From: Actinomycetota bacterium
GTDB lineage: Bacteria; Actinomycetota; Acidimicrobiia; Acidimicrobiales; JAHWLA01
Direction: 5' to 3'
Assembly (NCBI GenBank): GCA_019347595.1
Contig: JAHWLA010000148.1
Span: 1-7,173, forward strand
Length of the DNA: 7,173 bases
The position numbers and the translations under genes were made by a program. Under the pieces are notes generated by a model, which was not told where the DNA came from, ran no database searches, and worked only from the letters and a program-made list of their open reading frames with translations. Below, in pieces: positions 1 to 5,478 of the stretch; the stretch's first letter is position 1, and the number at the start of each line of letters is the position of its first letter.

Positions 1-62
1 CCGACCTGCCACCCGTCGCCCGCGAGGGAAGCGGGATCGGCCTGCGGCCGATGCCGGCGTCG
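1..62. repeat. Direct repeat, copy 1 of a 135-nt-period repeat
   Basis: Bases 1-55 are identical to 136-190, and the match continues to 61 of 62 bases (single G/A difference at 56 versus 191). The period is 135 nt. Each copy contains a perfect 7-bp hairpin, ATCGGCC-TGC-GGCCGAT, here at 36-52. The copy begins at the window edge, so more copies may lie to the left. Downstream of each copy the sequence stays loosely similar (a gGnAGCGACGG stretch, then a GGCAGG stretch), so the true unit may be the whole 135 nt. I see no transposase and no CRISPR-like spacing. Confidence 0.9.
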
Positions 63-103
63 ACCTCCGCGGTAGCGACGGGTCCTGTCAGGCAGGGCTC
101 CGT

Positions 104-129
104 CCCCGGCCGGCTCACGCCGACCGGGG
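104..129. repeat. Inverted repeat / hairpin between the direct repeats
   Basis: CCCCGGCCGG at 104-113 pairs with CCGACCGGGG at 120-129 around a 6-nt loop. This is a 10-bp stem with one C/A mismatch. No U-tract follows, so it is not a classical intrinsic terminator, but it could be a structured 3' end of an upstream transcript. Confidence 0.6.
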
Positions 130-135
130 CCCCTC

Positions 136-197
136 CCGACCTGCCACCCGTCGCCCGCGAGGGAAGCGGGATCGGCCTGCGGCCGATGCCAGCGTCG
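136..197. repeat. Direct repeat, copy 2 of a 135-nt-period repeat
   Basis: Second copy of the repeat at 1-62, with its hairpin ATCGGCC-TGC-GGCCGAT at 171-187. The period (135) is a multiple of three, so the repeat is also in phase with a reading frame open from the left edge to a stop at 282-284. Whether it is an intergenic repeat or a repeat within a protein tail cannot be settled here. Confidence 0.9.
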
Positions 198-238
198 TGG
201 ACGCCTGCGGGAGCGACGGTGGTTCCGGAGGCAGGCAT

Positions 239-259
239 GCCCGCTGAGCGGGCGTTCTT
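239..259 (+). terminator. G/C hairpin followed by a weak T-rich stretch; possible terminator
   Basis: GCCCGC (239-244) and GCGGGC (248-253) form a perfect 6-bp stem with loop TGA, followed by GTTCTT. It could end transcription from the left, just before the gene at 281. The T-tract is short and interrupted, so this is a weak call. It may instead be another of the regularly spaced hairpins of this repeat region. Confidence 0.3.
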
Positions 260-280
260 GCCCCCGGAAGCGTGGCGGCG

Positions 281-538
281 ATGACGGCGGTCGCCACGAC
301 CCCCGTCGTGCTCGCCCTCCTGCGCCGGCCCGACCTGTGGTCGACGGCCGTCGTCCAGTTGTTCACGCTGGCCGCGCCCGGCTGGTGGCGCCGCCGGCCG
401 TTCCTCCCCCTGCCGGATCCCGACTACCTCGCCTTCCGTCTCCAGACGATGTACGGCGACGTCACCCACCATCCCGACCCCGCCGACGTGGTCGACTACC
501 TGGATTGGTGCAGGAAGTACCGCCGCCTGCTGCGGTAG
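281..538 (+). CDS. Small conserved hypothetical protein (85 aa)
   Basis: Function unknown. The ATG at 281 is preferred because GGAAG at 266-270 lies 10 nt upstream. The in-frame GTG at 272 would leave only one base between them. The N-terminal half has an alanine/valine/leucine-rich stretch (about residues 3-32), too short and too broken by Arg/Asp to call a transmembrane helix. Then come a WWRRRPFLPLPDPDY segment (36-49) and an acidic/aromatic end with DVVDYLDWCRKYRR (69-82). The W/P/Y-rich core suggests a real, conserved small protein and not a chance frame. My impression, without a search, is that similar short proteins occur in Acidimicrobiia. The HNH gene follows 57 nt downstream on the same strand. 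Confidence 0.65.
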   Translation: MTAVATTPVVLALLRRPDLWSTAVVQLFTLAAPGWWRRRPFLPLPDPDYLAFRLQTMYGDVTHHPDPADVVDYLDWCRKYRRLLR

Positions 539-595
539 CCTGTCATTCAATGCGTGTGCCACCAACGACAAGGGCGCGGTAGGGGGAAGTCGGCG

Positions 596-1108
596 GTGTC
601 GCGGGCGCTCATTCTCAACGCCACCTATGAGGCCCTGTGCGTCGTGTCCACCCGTCGTGCGCTCCTCCTCGTGCTCGACGAGAAGGCCGAGCTGCTGCAC
701 TCCACCGGCAACGCCTTCCATTCCGAGCGGGCCAGCTTCGACGAGCCGTCGGTCGTACGCCTTACATACTTCGTGAAGGTCCCGTACCAGGCCCGGGTCG
801 CCCTCAACCGCCGAGCGGTGTTCGCCCGTGACGGCCACCGCTGCCAGTACTGCGGCTCCACGGCCGAGAACATCGACCATGTGATCCCCAAGAGCAAGGG
901 CGGCACGCATACGTGGGAGAACGTGGTGGCCGCCTGCCGCCCGTGCAACACCCGTAAGGAGGACCGCTACCTCCACGAGACGGGCCTTACACTCCGCCGC
1001 ATGCCCGCCGCTCCGCGGGAGCGGGCGTGGGCACTGGTCGCCACCGGCTCGGTGCGAGCCGACTGGGTGCCGTACCTGAACGTCAGGCGCTCCGAGCTCT
1101 CGGCGTAG
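596..1108 (+). CDS. HNH endonuclease family protein
   Basis: A 170-aa protein with a C-terminal HNH (McrA-like, treble-clef) nuclease domain. The zinc-binding pairs are C83-x2-C86 (CQYC) and C114-x2-C117 (CRPC). The catalytic core is D94-H95 (IDHVIPKSKGG) with N109 (WENV) and N118, so all expected HNH residues are present. The N-terminus, SRALILNATYEALCVVSTRR, is characteristic of a group widespread in actinobacteria as a stand-alone gene. The GTG at 596 is chosen because AGGGGGAAG at 581-589 sits 6 nt upstream and the family N-terminus starts there; the ATG at 554 would add 14 residues with no family match. HNH proteins nick or cut DNA, but this subgroup has no role I know of. It is not paired with a methylase here. 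The stop shares its last base with the next start (TAGTG), suggesting co-transcription. Confidence 0.9.
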   Translation: MSRALILNATYEALCVVSTRRALLLVLDEKAELLHSTGNAFHSERASFDEPSVVRLTYFVKVPYQARVALNRRAVFARDGHRCQYCGSTAENIDHVIPKSKGGTHTWENVVAACRPCNTRKEDRYLHETGLTLRRMPAAPRERAWALVATGSVRADWVPYLNVRRSELSA

Positions 1109-1731
1109 TGGGCTGGGAGGTGACGCGCCTCACCGGCGCGGCCGACGAGTTGCACGGGCGCGCCGTCGACTTCGGGCGACGCTCCGCCACCGTGTGCTCG
1201 GTGACCGAAGAGGCCGTGGTGCTGGGCTCCACGCAGCGCAACCTCCCCGGCGTCCGTCGGCGTTCGGGCGGCGGCGCCGTCTGGCTGACGCCCCACGATC
1301 CGCTGTGGGTCGACGTGGTAGTGCCGCGCGGCGACGCCTTGTGGGACGACGACGTCGGCCGCGCTTTCTGGTGGCTCGGCGACGTGTGGGTCGAGGCGCT
1401 GGCCGCAGTGGGCATCGACGACGCCGCCGTCCACCGCGGCGGCTTGTGCGTGACCAGGTGGTCGCGCCACGTCTGCTTCGGGGGCCTCGGCTCGGGCGAG
1501 GTCGTTGTCGCCGACGGGCGCAAGGTTGTGGGGCTCTCGCAGCGCCGCACGCGCGACGGCGCTCTGTTCCAGTGCGCCGTCTACGGCGTGTGGGACCCCG
1601 CGCCGGTGGTGGCGCACCTCGGCCTGCCCGACGAGGCGTCGGCCGAGCTGGGCGAGGCCGCCGTGGGCGTGGGGCTCGCCCGTCTCCCCCAGCTCGAGGG
1701 CGCCTTCCTCGATGCCCTGCGGCGACGGTGA
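1108..1731 (+). CDS. Lipoate-protein ligase A-like (BPL/LplA/LipB fold) protein
   Basis: A 207-aa protein of the lipoate/biotin ligase fold, which joins a carboxylate cofactor (lipoate, octanoate or biotin) to a lysine of a carrier protein, or transfers it, usually through an acyl-adenylate. Visible motifs are RRSGGGAV at 51-58, the substrate-binding loop of the LplA family, and GRKVVGLSQRR at 137-147, whose K139 matches the conserved ligand-contacting lysine. It consists of the catalytic domain only; the C-terminal accessory domain of E. coli LplA (about 337 aa in total) is absent. The GTG at 1108 overlaps the HNH stop by one base. GTG 1120 is an alternative, though GGGAGG runs directly into it. 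It lies 7 bp from the convergent synthetase gene. Substrate is undetermined: it could be an octanoyl transferase, lipoate ligase or amidotransferase type. Confidence 0.8.
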   Translation: MGWEVTRLTGAADELHGRAVDFGRRSATVCSVTEEAVVLGSTQRNLPGVRRRSGGGAVWLTPHDPLWVDVVVPRGDALWDDDVGRAFWWLGDVWVEALAAVGIDDAAVHRGGLCVTRWSRHVCFGGLGSGEVVVADGRKVVGLSQRRTRDGALFQCAVYGVWDPAPVVAHLGLPDEASAELGEAAVGVGLARLPQLEGAFLDALRRR

Positions 1732-1738
1732 GGTCGAG

Positions 1739-3553
1739 CTAGCGGGCGGGGACCGTGGCGGCCGGCTCGGGTAGCGAGTCGTCCTCGTCGGCCAGGTCGG
1801 CCTCGCCGAACGGCGGCGGCAGGTAGCGCAACGACGGCGGCAGCTCGATGTCGAGGAGGGCCAGGCAGCGACGCACCACGATGCCGACCGAGCGCCAGGT
1901 GGCCGGGTCGAGCGCGGCCTGGCGGTCGCACTGCGAGGCCCGCCGGCACACGTCGTCCATGTAGTGGACCACGTCGGCCGGGTCGCGACGTTCGAGCGCC
2001 TGGCCCACGATCTTCGGCATGGCGTTGAGCCGCAGCAGCAGTTCCCGCCGGGCCACGCGGGCGGCCTTGTTCAGCGCCGCGGGCGGCGTGACCGACTCGG
2101 GCGCCGAGGCGATCGTGTCGGTGGCCTCCTCGGCGCACCGCAGCACGCGCACCACGGCGGCCAGCCCGCTCCGGCCGTCGCGCCACATGACCTCTTCGTC
2201 GTAGGTGATGTAGGCGTGGCGCTTGAACCCGAGCAGCCAGTACTTCACCACGGCCAAGCCGAGCCGCTCCGACACGTCGCGTTGGAAGTGGTCGATGGGG
2301 CCGGGGGCGGCCTCGGCCCACGTCTCGATCATGCGATCGCGCAGGCGGTCGAGCACCATGTCGGCGCCCACCACGATGCCCTCGCGGGAGCGCATCTTGC
2401 CCTCGGGCAGTTTGACCATCCCGAAGTAGACGCCCTCGGTCATAGAGCCGGCCCGCTCGCAGCCGAAGCGCTTGAGGATCTCCAGCAGGGCGTTGACGCC
2501 GGCCGTCCACTGGTCGCCGGTGACGTGCATGACCCAATGGTTGGGGTGGAGCTGCTCGCGGCGCACCCAGACGGCGAGCAGTTGGGTGAAGACCAGCGGC
2601 GTGCCGTCGCGGCGCAGGATGGTGACCTGGCCCAGGGCCTTGTCGTCTAGGTCGACGTACACCGACCCGTCGGGCCGGCGCAGGCAGTCGCCCCGGAGGA
2701 GCGCCTGCGTGATCAGGCGCATGGCGATGGGGAGGGTGTCGAGCTCGCGGAAGCGGAAGTCGTGGTAGGCGCCGATGCGCTCGTAGGTCTCGAAGATGCC
2801 CTGGATCGACCACTCGGTGAACTGCTCGTTGAAGGTGCGCAGCTTCTCGTCGCCCGCCTCCATCCGCTGGAGCAGTGTGGCGGCGTGCTCCTCCAGCTCG
2901 GGCACGTCGGCCAGCTTGGCGTGGTACATCGCATACCACTGGGCCACGAAGTGGTCGCCCTTCATGCCCGTGGACTCGGGCGTGGCGCCGTCGCCCCAGC
3001 GCTCGTAGGCGGCGATGGCCTGGCAGATGTGGATCCCGTAGTTGCTCAGCATCTCCGAGCGCAGCACGTCGTAGCCCCGGGCGTCGAGCAGGTTCGCCAT
3101 CGACATGCCCATGAAGCAGACGCGCAGATGGCCGAGGTGGAGCGCCTTGTTGGCGTTCGGGCTGTTGTAGGAGACGACGATCTTCTTGCCCGCGTGCTCT
3201 TCGCCGGTGCCGTAGGTGCGGCGCTGGTCGTACACGCCGTCGACGACCTGCGACGACAGCACGTCGAGGCGGGGGGTCAGGTAGACGCGGGGCGGGACGC
3301 CGACGGCCTGTTCGATCCAGTCGGCGGCGGCGACCTTCTCGGCCCACTCGCGGCACACGTCCTTGGTGGCCTGCTCGCCGCTCGGCAGCAGCGGCCGCAG
3401 GTCGAAGCGGAAGTCGCCGGGCGCGTTCTTGCTCGACGACTCGACCTCGATGCGTTCGACGGGCACGGCCAGGTGCGTCGCCAGTGCCTCGGCGATCGCC
3501 TGCTCGGCCGGCCCCAGTCCTCTGGGCGCCGTCATGGGGTCAGCATCGGCCAT
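1739..3553 (-). CDS. ArgRS-like class I aminoacyl-tRNA synthetase paralogue with altered amino-acid pocket
   Basis: A 604-aa protein of the arginyl-tRNA synthetase family, closest by eye to the Bacteroidetes-type ArgRS (SPNANKALHLGHLR, GIHIC, ATPESTGMKGDH, KLPEGKMRSREG). Domains in order: N-terminal additional tRNA-contact domain (about 12-95), Rossmann catalytic core with HIGH motif H139-L-G-H142, KMSKS-type loop GKMRSRE at 385-391, and C-terminal DALR anticodon-binding-like domain (about 465-582). Length is normal and nothing is broken. Odd substitutions: the Glu before SPN is S128, the usual Y-x-T-R-D is V-F-T-Q-L (321-325), and the usual N-D-x-G is S-N-Y-G (170-173). By alignment to yeast ArgRS from memory, these remove the guanidinium-binding Glu, Tyr and Asp, while N133 and Q348 remain. 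It therefore probably activates something other than arginine. It is last in the minus-strand set. The start ATG 3553 has AAAGGAA 7 nt upstream. A housekeeping role is unlikely. Confidence 0.88.
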   Translation of the reverse strand: MADADPMTAPRGLGPAEQAIAEALATHLAVPVERIEVESSSKNAPGDFRFDLRPLLPSGEQATKDVCREWAEKVAAADWIEQAVGVPPRVYLTPRLDVLSSQVVDGVYDQRRTYGTGEEHAGKKIVVSYNSPNANKALHLGHLRVCFMGMSMANLLDARGYDVLRSEMLSNYGIHICQAIAAYERWGDGATPESTGMKGDHFVAQWYAMYHAKLADVPELEEHAATLLQRMEAGDEKLRTFNEQFTEWSIQGIFETYERIGAYHDFRFRELDTLPIAMRLITQALLRGDCLRRPDGSVYVDLDDKALGQVTILRRDGTPLVFTQLLAVWVRREQLHPNHWVMHVTGDQWTAGVNALLEILKRFGCERAGSMTEGVYFGMVKLPEGKMRSREGIVVGADMVLDRLRDRMIETWAEAAPGPIDHFQRDVSERLGLAVVKYWLLGFKRHAYITYDEEVMWRDGRSGLAAVVRVLRCAEEATDTIASAPESVTPPAALNKAARVARRELLLRLNAMPKIVGQALERRDPADVVHYMDDVCRRASQCDRQAALDPATWRSVGIVVRRCLALLDIELPPSLRYLPPPFGEADLADEDDSLPEPAATVPAR

Positions 3554-3662
3554 CGGCCGTTTCCTTTCAGAGCTTCGCGAGCGGGTGGCACGGACGGAAG
3601 GGACCCGCCCGAGGGACGAGGGCAGGAGGGGATCCGGCCGTGACAGGACGCGTGAGCGCTCG
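3554..3662 (-). other. 109-nt gap between formyltransferase-like and synthetase genes
   Basis: This is the largest gap in the minus-strand set. I see no clear terminator, tRNA or conserved promoter pair, only the synthetase ribosome binding site (AAAGGAA, plus-strand bases 3561-3567). A 44-codon frame starts at an ATG overlapping the formyltransferase stop (CAT at 3664-3666) and ends at 3532 inside the synthetase gene. Its composition (Ser/Pro/Arg-rich) and lack of a good ribosome binding site argue against it being a gene. A separate promoter for the synthetase could lie here. Confidence 0.5.
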
Positions 3663-4568
3663 TCATGGGGTCACGTCCTCCCGCTTCCCCGGCAAGGGCA
3701 TGGGCGCCCGCGCCTCCCGATCGGGCACCACCAGGCGCCCTGTCCTGCGCCGCCACCACACCGACAGGTCGTGCTGCGGCTTGCGGTCGCGGATGTTGTG
3801 CAACTTGCCCTTGCGGCCCTGCGGCGTGCGAGGGAGTTCCCCGCCCCGCTCGTAGTGGTCCAGCCAGGCGACGAGGCGGTGGACGGCGGCCTTCTCGGCC
3901 CGGCAGTACATGGCCTCGGCGTTGTCGGTCGAGCGCAGGGCGGGCACGACGACCTCGAGCAGGTCGCCGGTGTCGATGCCGCGGTCGACGAAGTGGATGG
4001 TGGTGCCAATCTTGTCGAAGTCGCCGTGGTAGAGGGCGAAGAACATGCAGTGGTTGCCCCGGTAGTCGGGCAGGTAGCCGCCGTGGAGGTTGAGCACCAC
4101 GTCGCCCGCCTCGGCCAGGACCTTGTCGTTGATGATCGACGTGCCCATGACGACGGTGACGTCGGGACGCACCTGGCGCAGCACGTCGATCACCGCCTGG
4201 TCGTTGATCCAGTCGACGGTGATCGTGCGGGGCTCAGGGCCGAGCGGAGTGGGCAGCTCGGCGAAGGCGCCGCGACGGTACGCGTCGAGGCCGAGAACCT
4301 GGCGGCGCACGTCGTGGTAGACGGCCCACGCCCAGTTGCTGTGGCGGCCCTTTTTCCACTTGCGCGCCCGCTGGGCCGACCACGGCTCGACGACCACGGC
4401 GCCGATGTCGAAGCCCGCCGCTCGCAACGTGGCCACCAGGTAGCGGTGGTGCGGCCCCGACGACGTCAGCACCGCGAGCCGCTTCTTCCGGTTCTGGTCC
4501 CCCGATCGCGCGCCATGGCGCGCGTTTCGGGGACCAGAACGGTCGGAGCGGTCGAGGGGGTCGGTCAT
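3663..4568 (-). CDS. Formyltransferase-family protein (methionyl-tRNA formyltransferase / PurN fold)
   Basis: A 301-aa protein with a formyl_trans_N domain, which normally moves the formyl group of N10-formyl-tetrahydrofolate to an amine. The catalytic triad is intact: N160 and H162 in LNLHGGYLPDYRG, and D199 in DRGIDTGDLL. The core spans about 30-240. Residues 60-120 (WSAQRARKWKKGRHSNWAW) and the short Arg/Lys-rich tail differ from methionyl-tRNA formyltransferase, and the typical C-terminal tRNA-binding domain is not evident. It is more like stand-alone formyltransferases acting on sugar- or amino-acid-derived amines; the substrate is unknown. ATG 4568 overlaps the upstream stop (ATGA) with GGAGG at 4574-4578, 5 nt away, indicating translational coupling. 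Residues 1-28 are a hydrophilic extension; residues 10-26 are encoded by a 50-bp palindrome. In context it probably modifies the amine of the product made by the neighbouring enzymes (inference). Confidence 0.85.
   Translation of the reverse strand: MTDPLDRSDRSGPRNARHGARSGDQNRKKRLAVLTSSGPHHRYLVATLRAAGFDIGAVVVEPWSAQRARKWKKGRHSNWAWAVYHDVRRQVLGLDAYRRGAFAELPTPLGPEPRTITVDWINDQAVIDVLRQVRPDVTVVMGTSIINDKVLAEAGDVVLNLHGGYLPDYRGNHCMFFALYHGDFDKIGTTIHFVDRGIDTGDLLEVVVPALRSTDNAEAMYCRAEKAAVHRLVAWLDHYERGGELPRTPQGRKGKLHNIRDRKPQHDLSVWWRRRTGRLVVPDREARAPMPLPGKREDVTP
4491..4540. repeat. 50-bp near-perfect palindrome inside the formyltransferase-like gene
   Basis: Outer arms GTTCTGGTCCCC (4491-4502) and GGGGACCAGAAC (4529-4540) are perfect 12-bp complements. 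The centre GCGCGCCATGGCGCGC is a perfect 16-bp palindrome. The two 25-nt halves pair at 22 positions; the three mismatches lie in one 4-nt internal segment (CGAT versus TTTC). It encodes residues 10-26 of the formyltransferase-like protein, before its domain starts. It could be an inserted palindromic repeat or an mRNA stem controlling translation. Confidence 0.9.
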
Positions 4569-5473
4569 GCGGGCCTCCGGAGGGCCTGGTGCTTGACCAC
4601 GGGCACGCCGAGGCGTTCGCCCAGGCGGCGGAACGGTTCCTTGTACGTCGCCTTCAGCTTGTCGTGCACGGCGATCATGTCGATGCCGCCCTTGATCGAC
4701 TTCACGCACCAGTCGAGCTTGTCGTCGGCCGAGGGCTCGTCGTACTTGCCCGTCACCAGCCATTGGTTGGGCAGGTGGTGGGCAACGGCGTAGGGGCCTT
4801 CGAGCACCGGCGTGGACCACGCCGTCTCCACGTGCACGCCGCCCGCACACAGCACGTTGGTCACCGGCTCGTCGTCGCGGTCGAAGATGCGCAGCAGCCC
4901 CCGCGCCATCACCTCGTGGGCGGCCGGGTCGTTCCAGCATTCCGGGCTGCTGCCGATCTCGATGTCGTAGGTGGGCACGGCGTACTGCGCCAGCAGCGTC
5001 GGTTCGCCGCCGTAGGGCACGCCCGACCAGTGGGTGGCCTCGGTGACCACCGAGTAGTCGTCGAGCCCGGCGGCGCGCCGTTCCGCGTCGATACCGCGCA
5101 AGAGGTTGCGCATGTGCACCGGGTTCGTCCTCGCCCACTGACCGGTGGGCACGTCGCCGGTGGAGTGCACGGTGAACACCCGGTCGGGGGCGTTGGCCCC
5201 CTCGTGCCAGTTGACGACGGCCGCGGCGTCGACCTCCGAGAAGTGCTCCTCCAGCACGTCGAGGTAGCGCGGGTAGTCATGGCTGAGCACGTCGTCGGTC
5301 TGCACCAGCAGGAACGTGTTCTCGTTGTCGTCGACGATCTCCAGCACCGGTTGCCCGTCCACGACGATCTCGGTCTCCTCGGGGGCGTGGACCTTGACGA
5401 GCACGTCGAGGACGCGCGACGCCACCGGGTCGATGTCGGTGCGGCAGAAGAAGTAGACGGCGATCTTGTGCAT
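4565..5473 (-). CDS. D-aminoacyl-tRNA deacylase homologue (DTD2/GEK1/DtdA family)
   Basis: A 302-aa protein matching the archaeal/plant DTD2 family, which hydrolyses the ester between a D-amino acid (or an aldehyde-modified one) and tRNA. Motifs in order: VNWHEG at 87-92, VFTVHSTGD at 99-107, VTEATHWSG at 143-151 (family: EATHHGP), the strongly characteristic YDIEIGSSPECWND at 169-182, and CAGGVHVE at 209-216 (family: GGGHY). Length is usual for the family and no part is missing. Differences at known motifs (ATHW for ATHH, GGVHV for GGGHY) suggest a shifted substrate. The family is common in archaea and plants and, to my knowledge, rare in bacteria. It starts 5 nt after the kinase stop, with AGGA overlapping that stop (TAGGA), and its own stop overlaps the next ATG. 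With an ArgRS paralogue in the same set, it may cleave or proofread an unusual aminoacyl-tRNA, or have been recruited as a small-molecule hydrolase. Confidence 0.82.
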   Translation of the reverse strand: MHKIAVYFFCRTDIDPVASRVLDVLVKVHAPEETEIVVDGQPVLEIVDDNENTFLLVQTDDVLSHDYPRYLDVLEEHFSEVDAAAVVNWHEGANAPDRVFTVHSTGDVPTGQWARTNPVHMRNLLRGIDAERRAAGLDDYSVVTEATHWSGVPYGGEPTLLAQYAVPTYDIEIGSSPECWNDPAAHEVMARGLLRIFDRDDEPVTNVLCAGGVHVETAWSTPVLEGPYAVAHHLPNQWLVTGKYDEPSADDKLDWCVKSIKGGIDMIAVHDKLKATYKEPFRRLGERLGVPVVKHQALRRPA

Positions 5474-5478
5474 GGTTC

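Larger units (their letters stand above)
3..284 (+). other. Open frame from the left edge; possible tail of an upstream gene
   Basis: This frame is open from the left edge to TGA at 282-284. It would encode a proline/glycine-rich tail containing two copies of a segment beginning PDLPPVAREGSG, 45 residues apart. In favour: the repeat period preserves the frame, and the stop overlaps the ATG at 281 as ATGA, a common arrangement of coupled genes. Against: open frames are frequent at this GC, the sequence is low-complexity, I recognise no domain, and dense hairpins suggest non-coding DNA. The upstream sequence is needed to decide. Confidence 0.2.

Noticed and set aside
1..259. CRISPR array or insertion-sequence end
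   Set aside because: Only two copies of a 55-62-nt repeat with a 73-80-nt interval, no regular spacers, no cas or transposase genes, and no terminal inverted repeats.
1729..1741. Bidirectional terminator between the convergent genes
   Set aside because: Only 7 bases separate the two stops and I see no stem with a U-tract there.
1581..3356. A 591-codon open frame on the minus strand
   Set aside because: It is a frame-shifted shadow of the ArgRS-like gene. The overlapping frame 1739-3553 carries all the synthetase motifs, and this one is Arg/Pro/Ala-rich without a domain.
2762..3643. Plus-strand 293-codon frame
   Set aside because: Antisense shadow of the synthetase gene, with no recognisable motif.
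3532..3666. 44-codon frame between the formyltransferase and synthetase genes, starting at an overlapping ATG
   Set aside because: No convincing ribosome binding site, low-complexity Ser/Pro/Arg composition, and it runs into the synthetase start. Kept only as part of the gap description.
3363..4793. A 476-codon open frame on the plus strand
   Set aside because: It is antisense to the synthetase and formyltransferase-like genes. Its composition (Val/Asp/Gly/Arg runs) is typical of antisense shadows at high GC, and no family is recognisable.
3663..5138. 491-codon frame extending the formyltransferase upstream
   Set aside because: The upstream part is the deacylase gene out of frame. The ATG at 4568 has GGAGG and an ATGA overlap.
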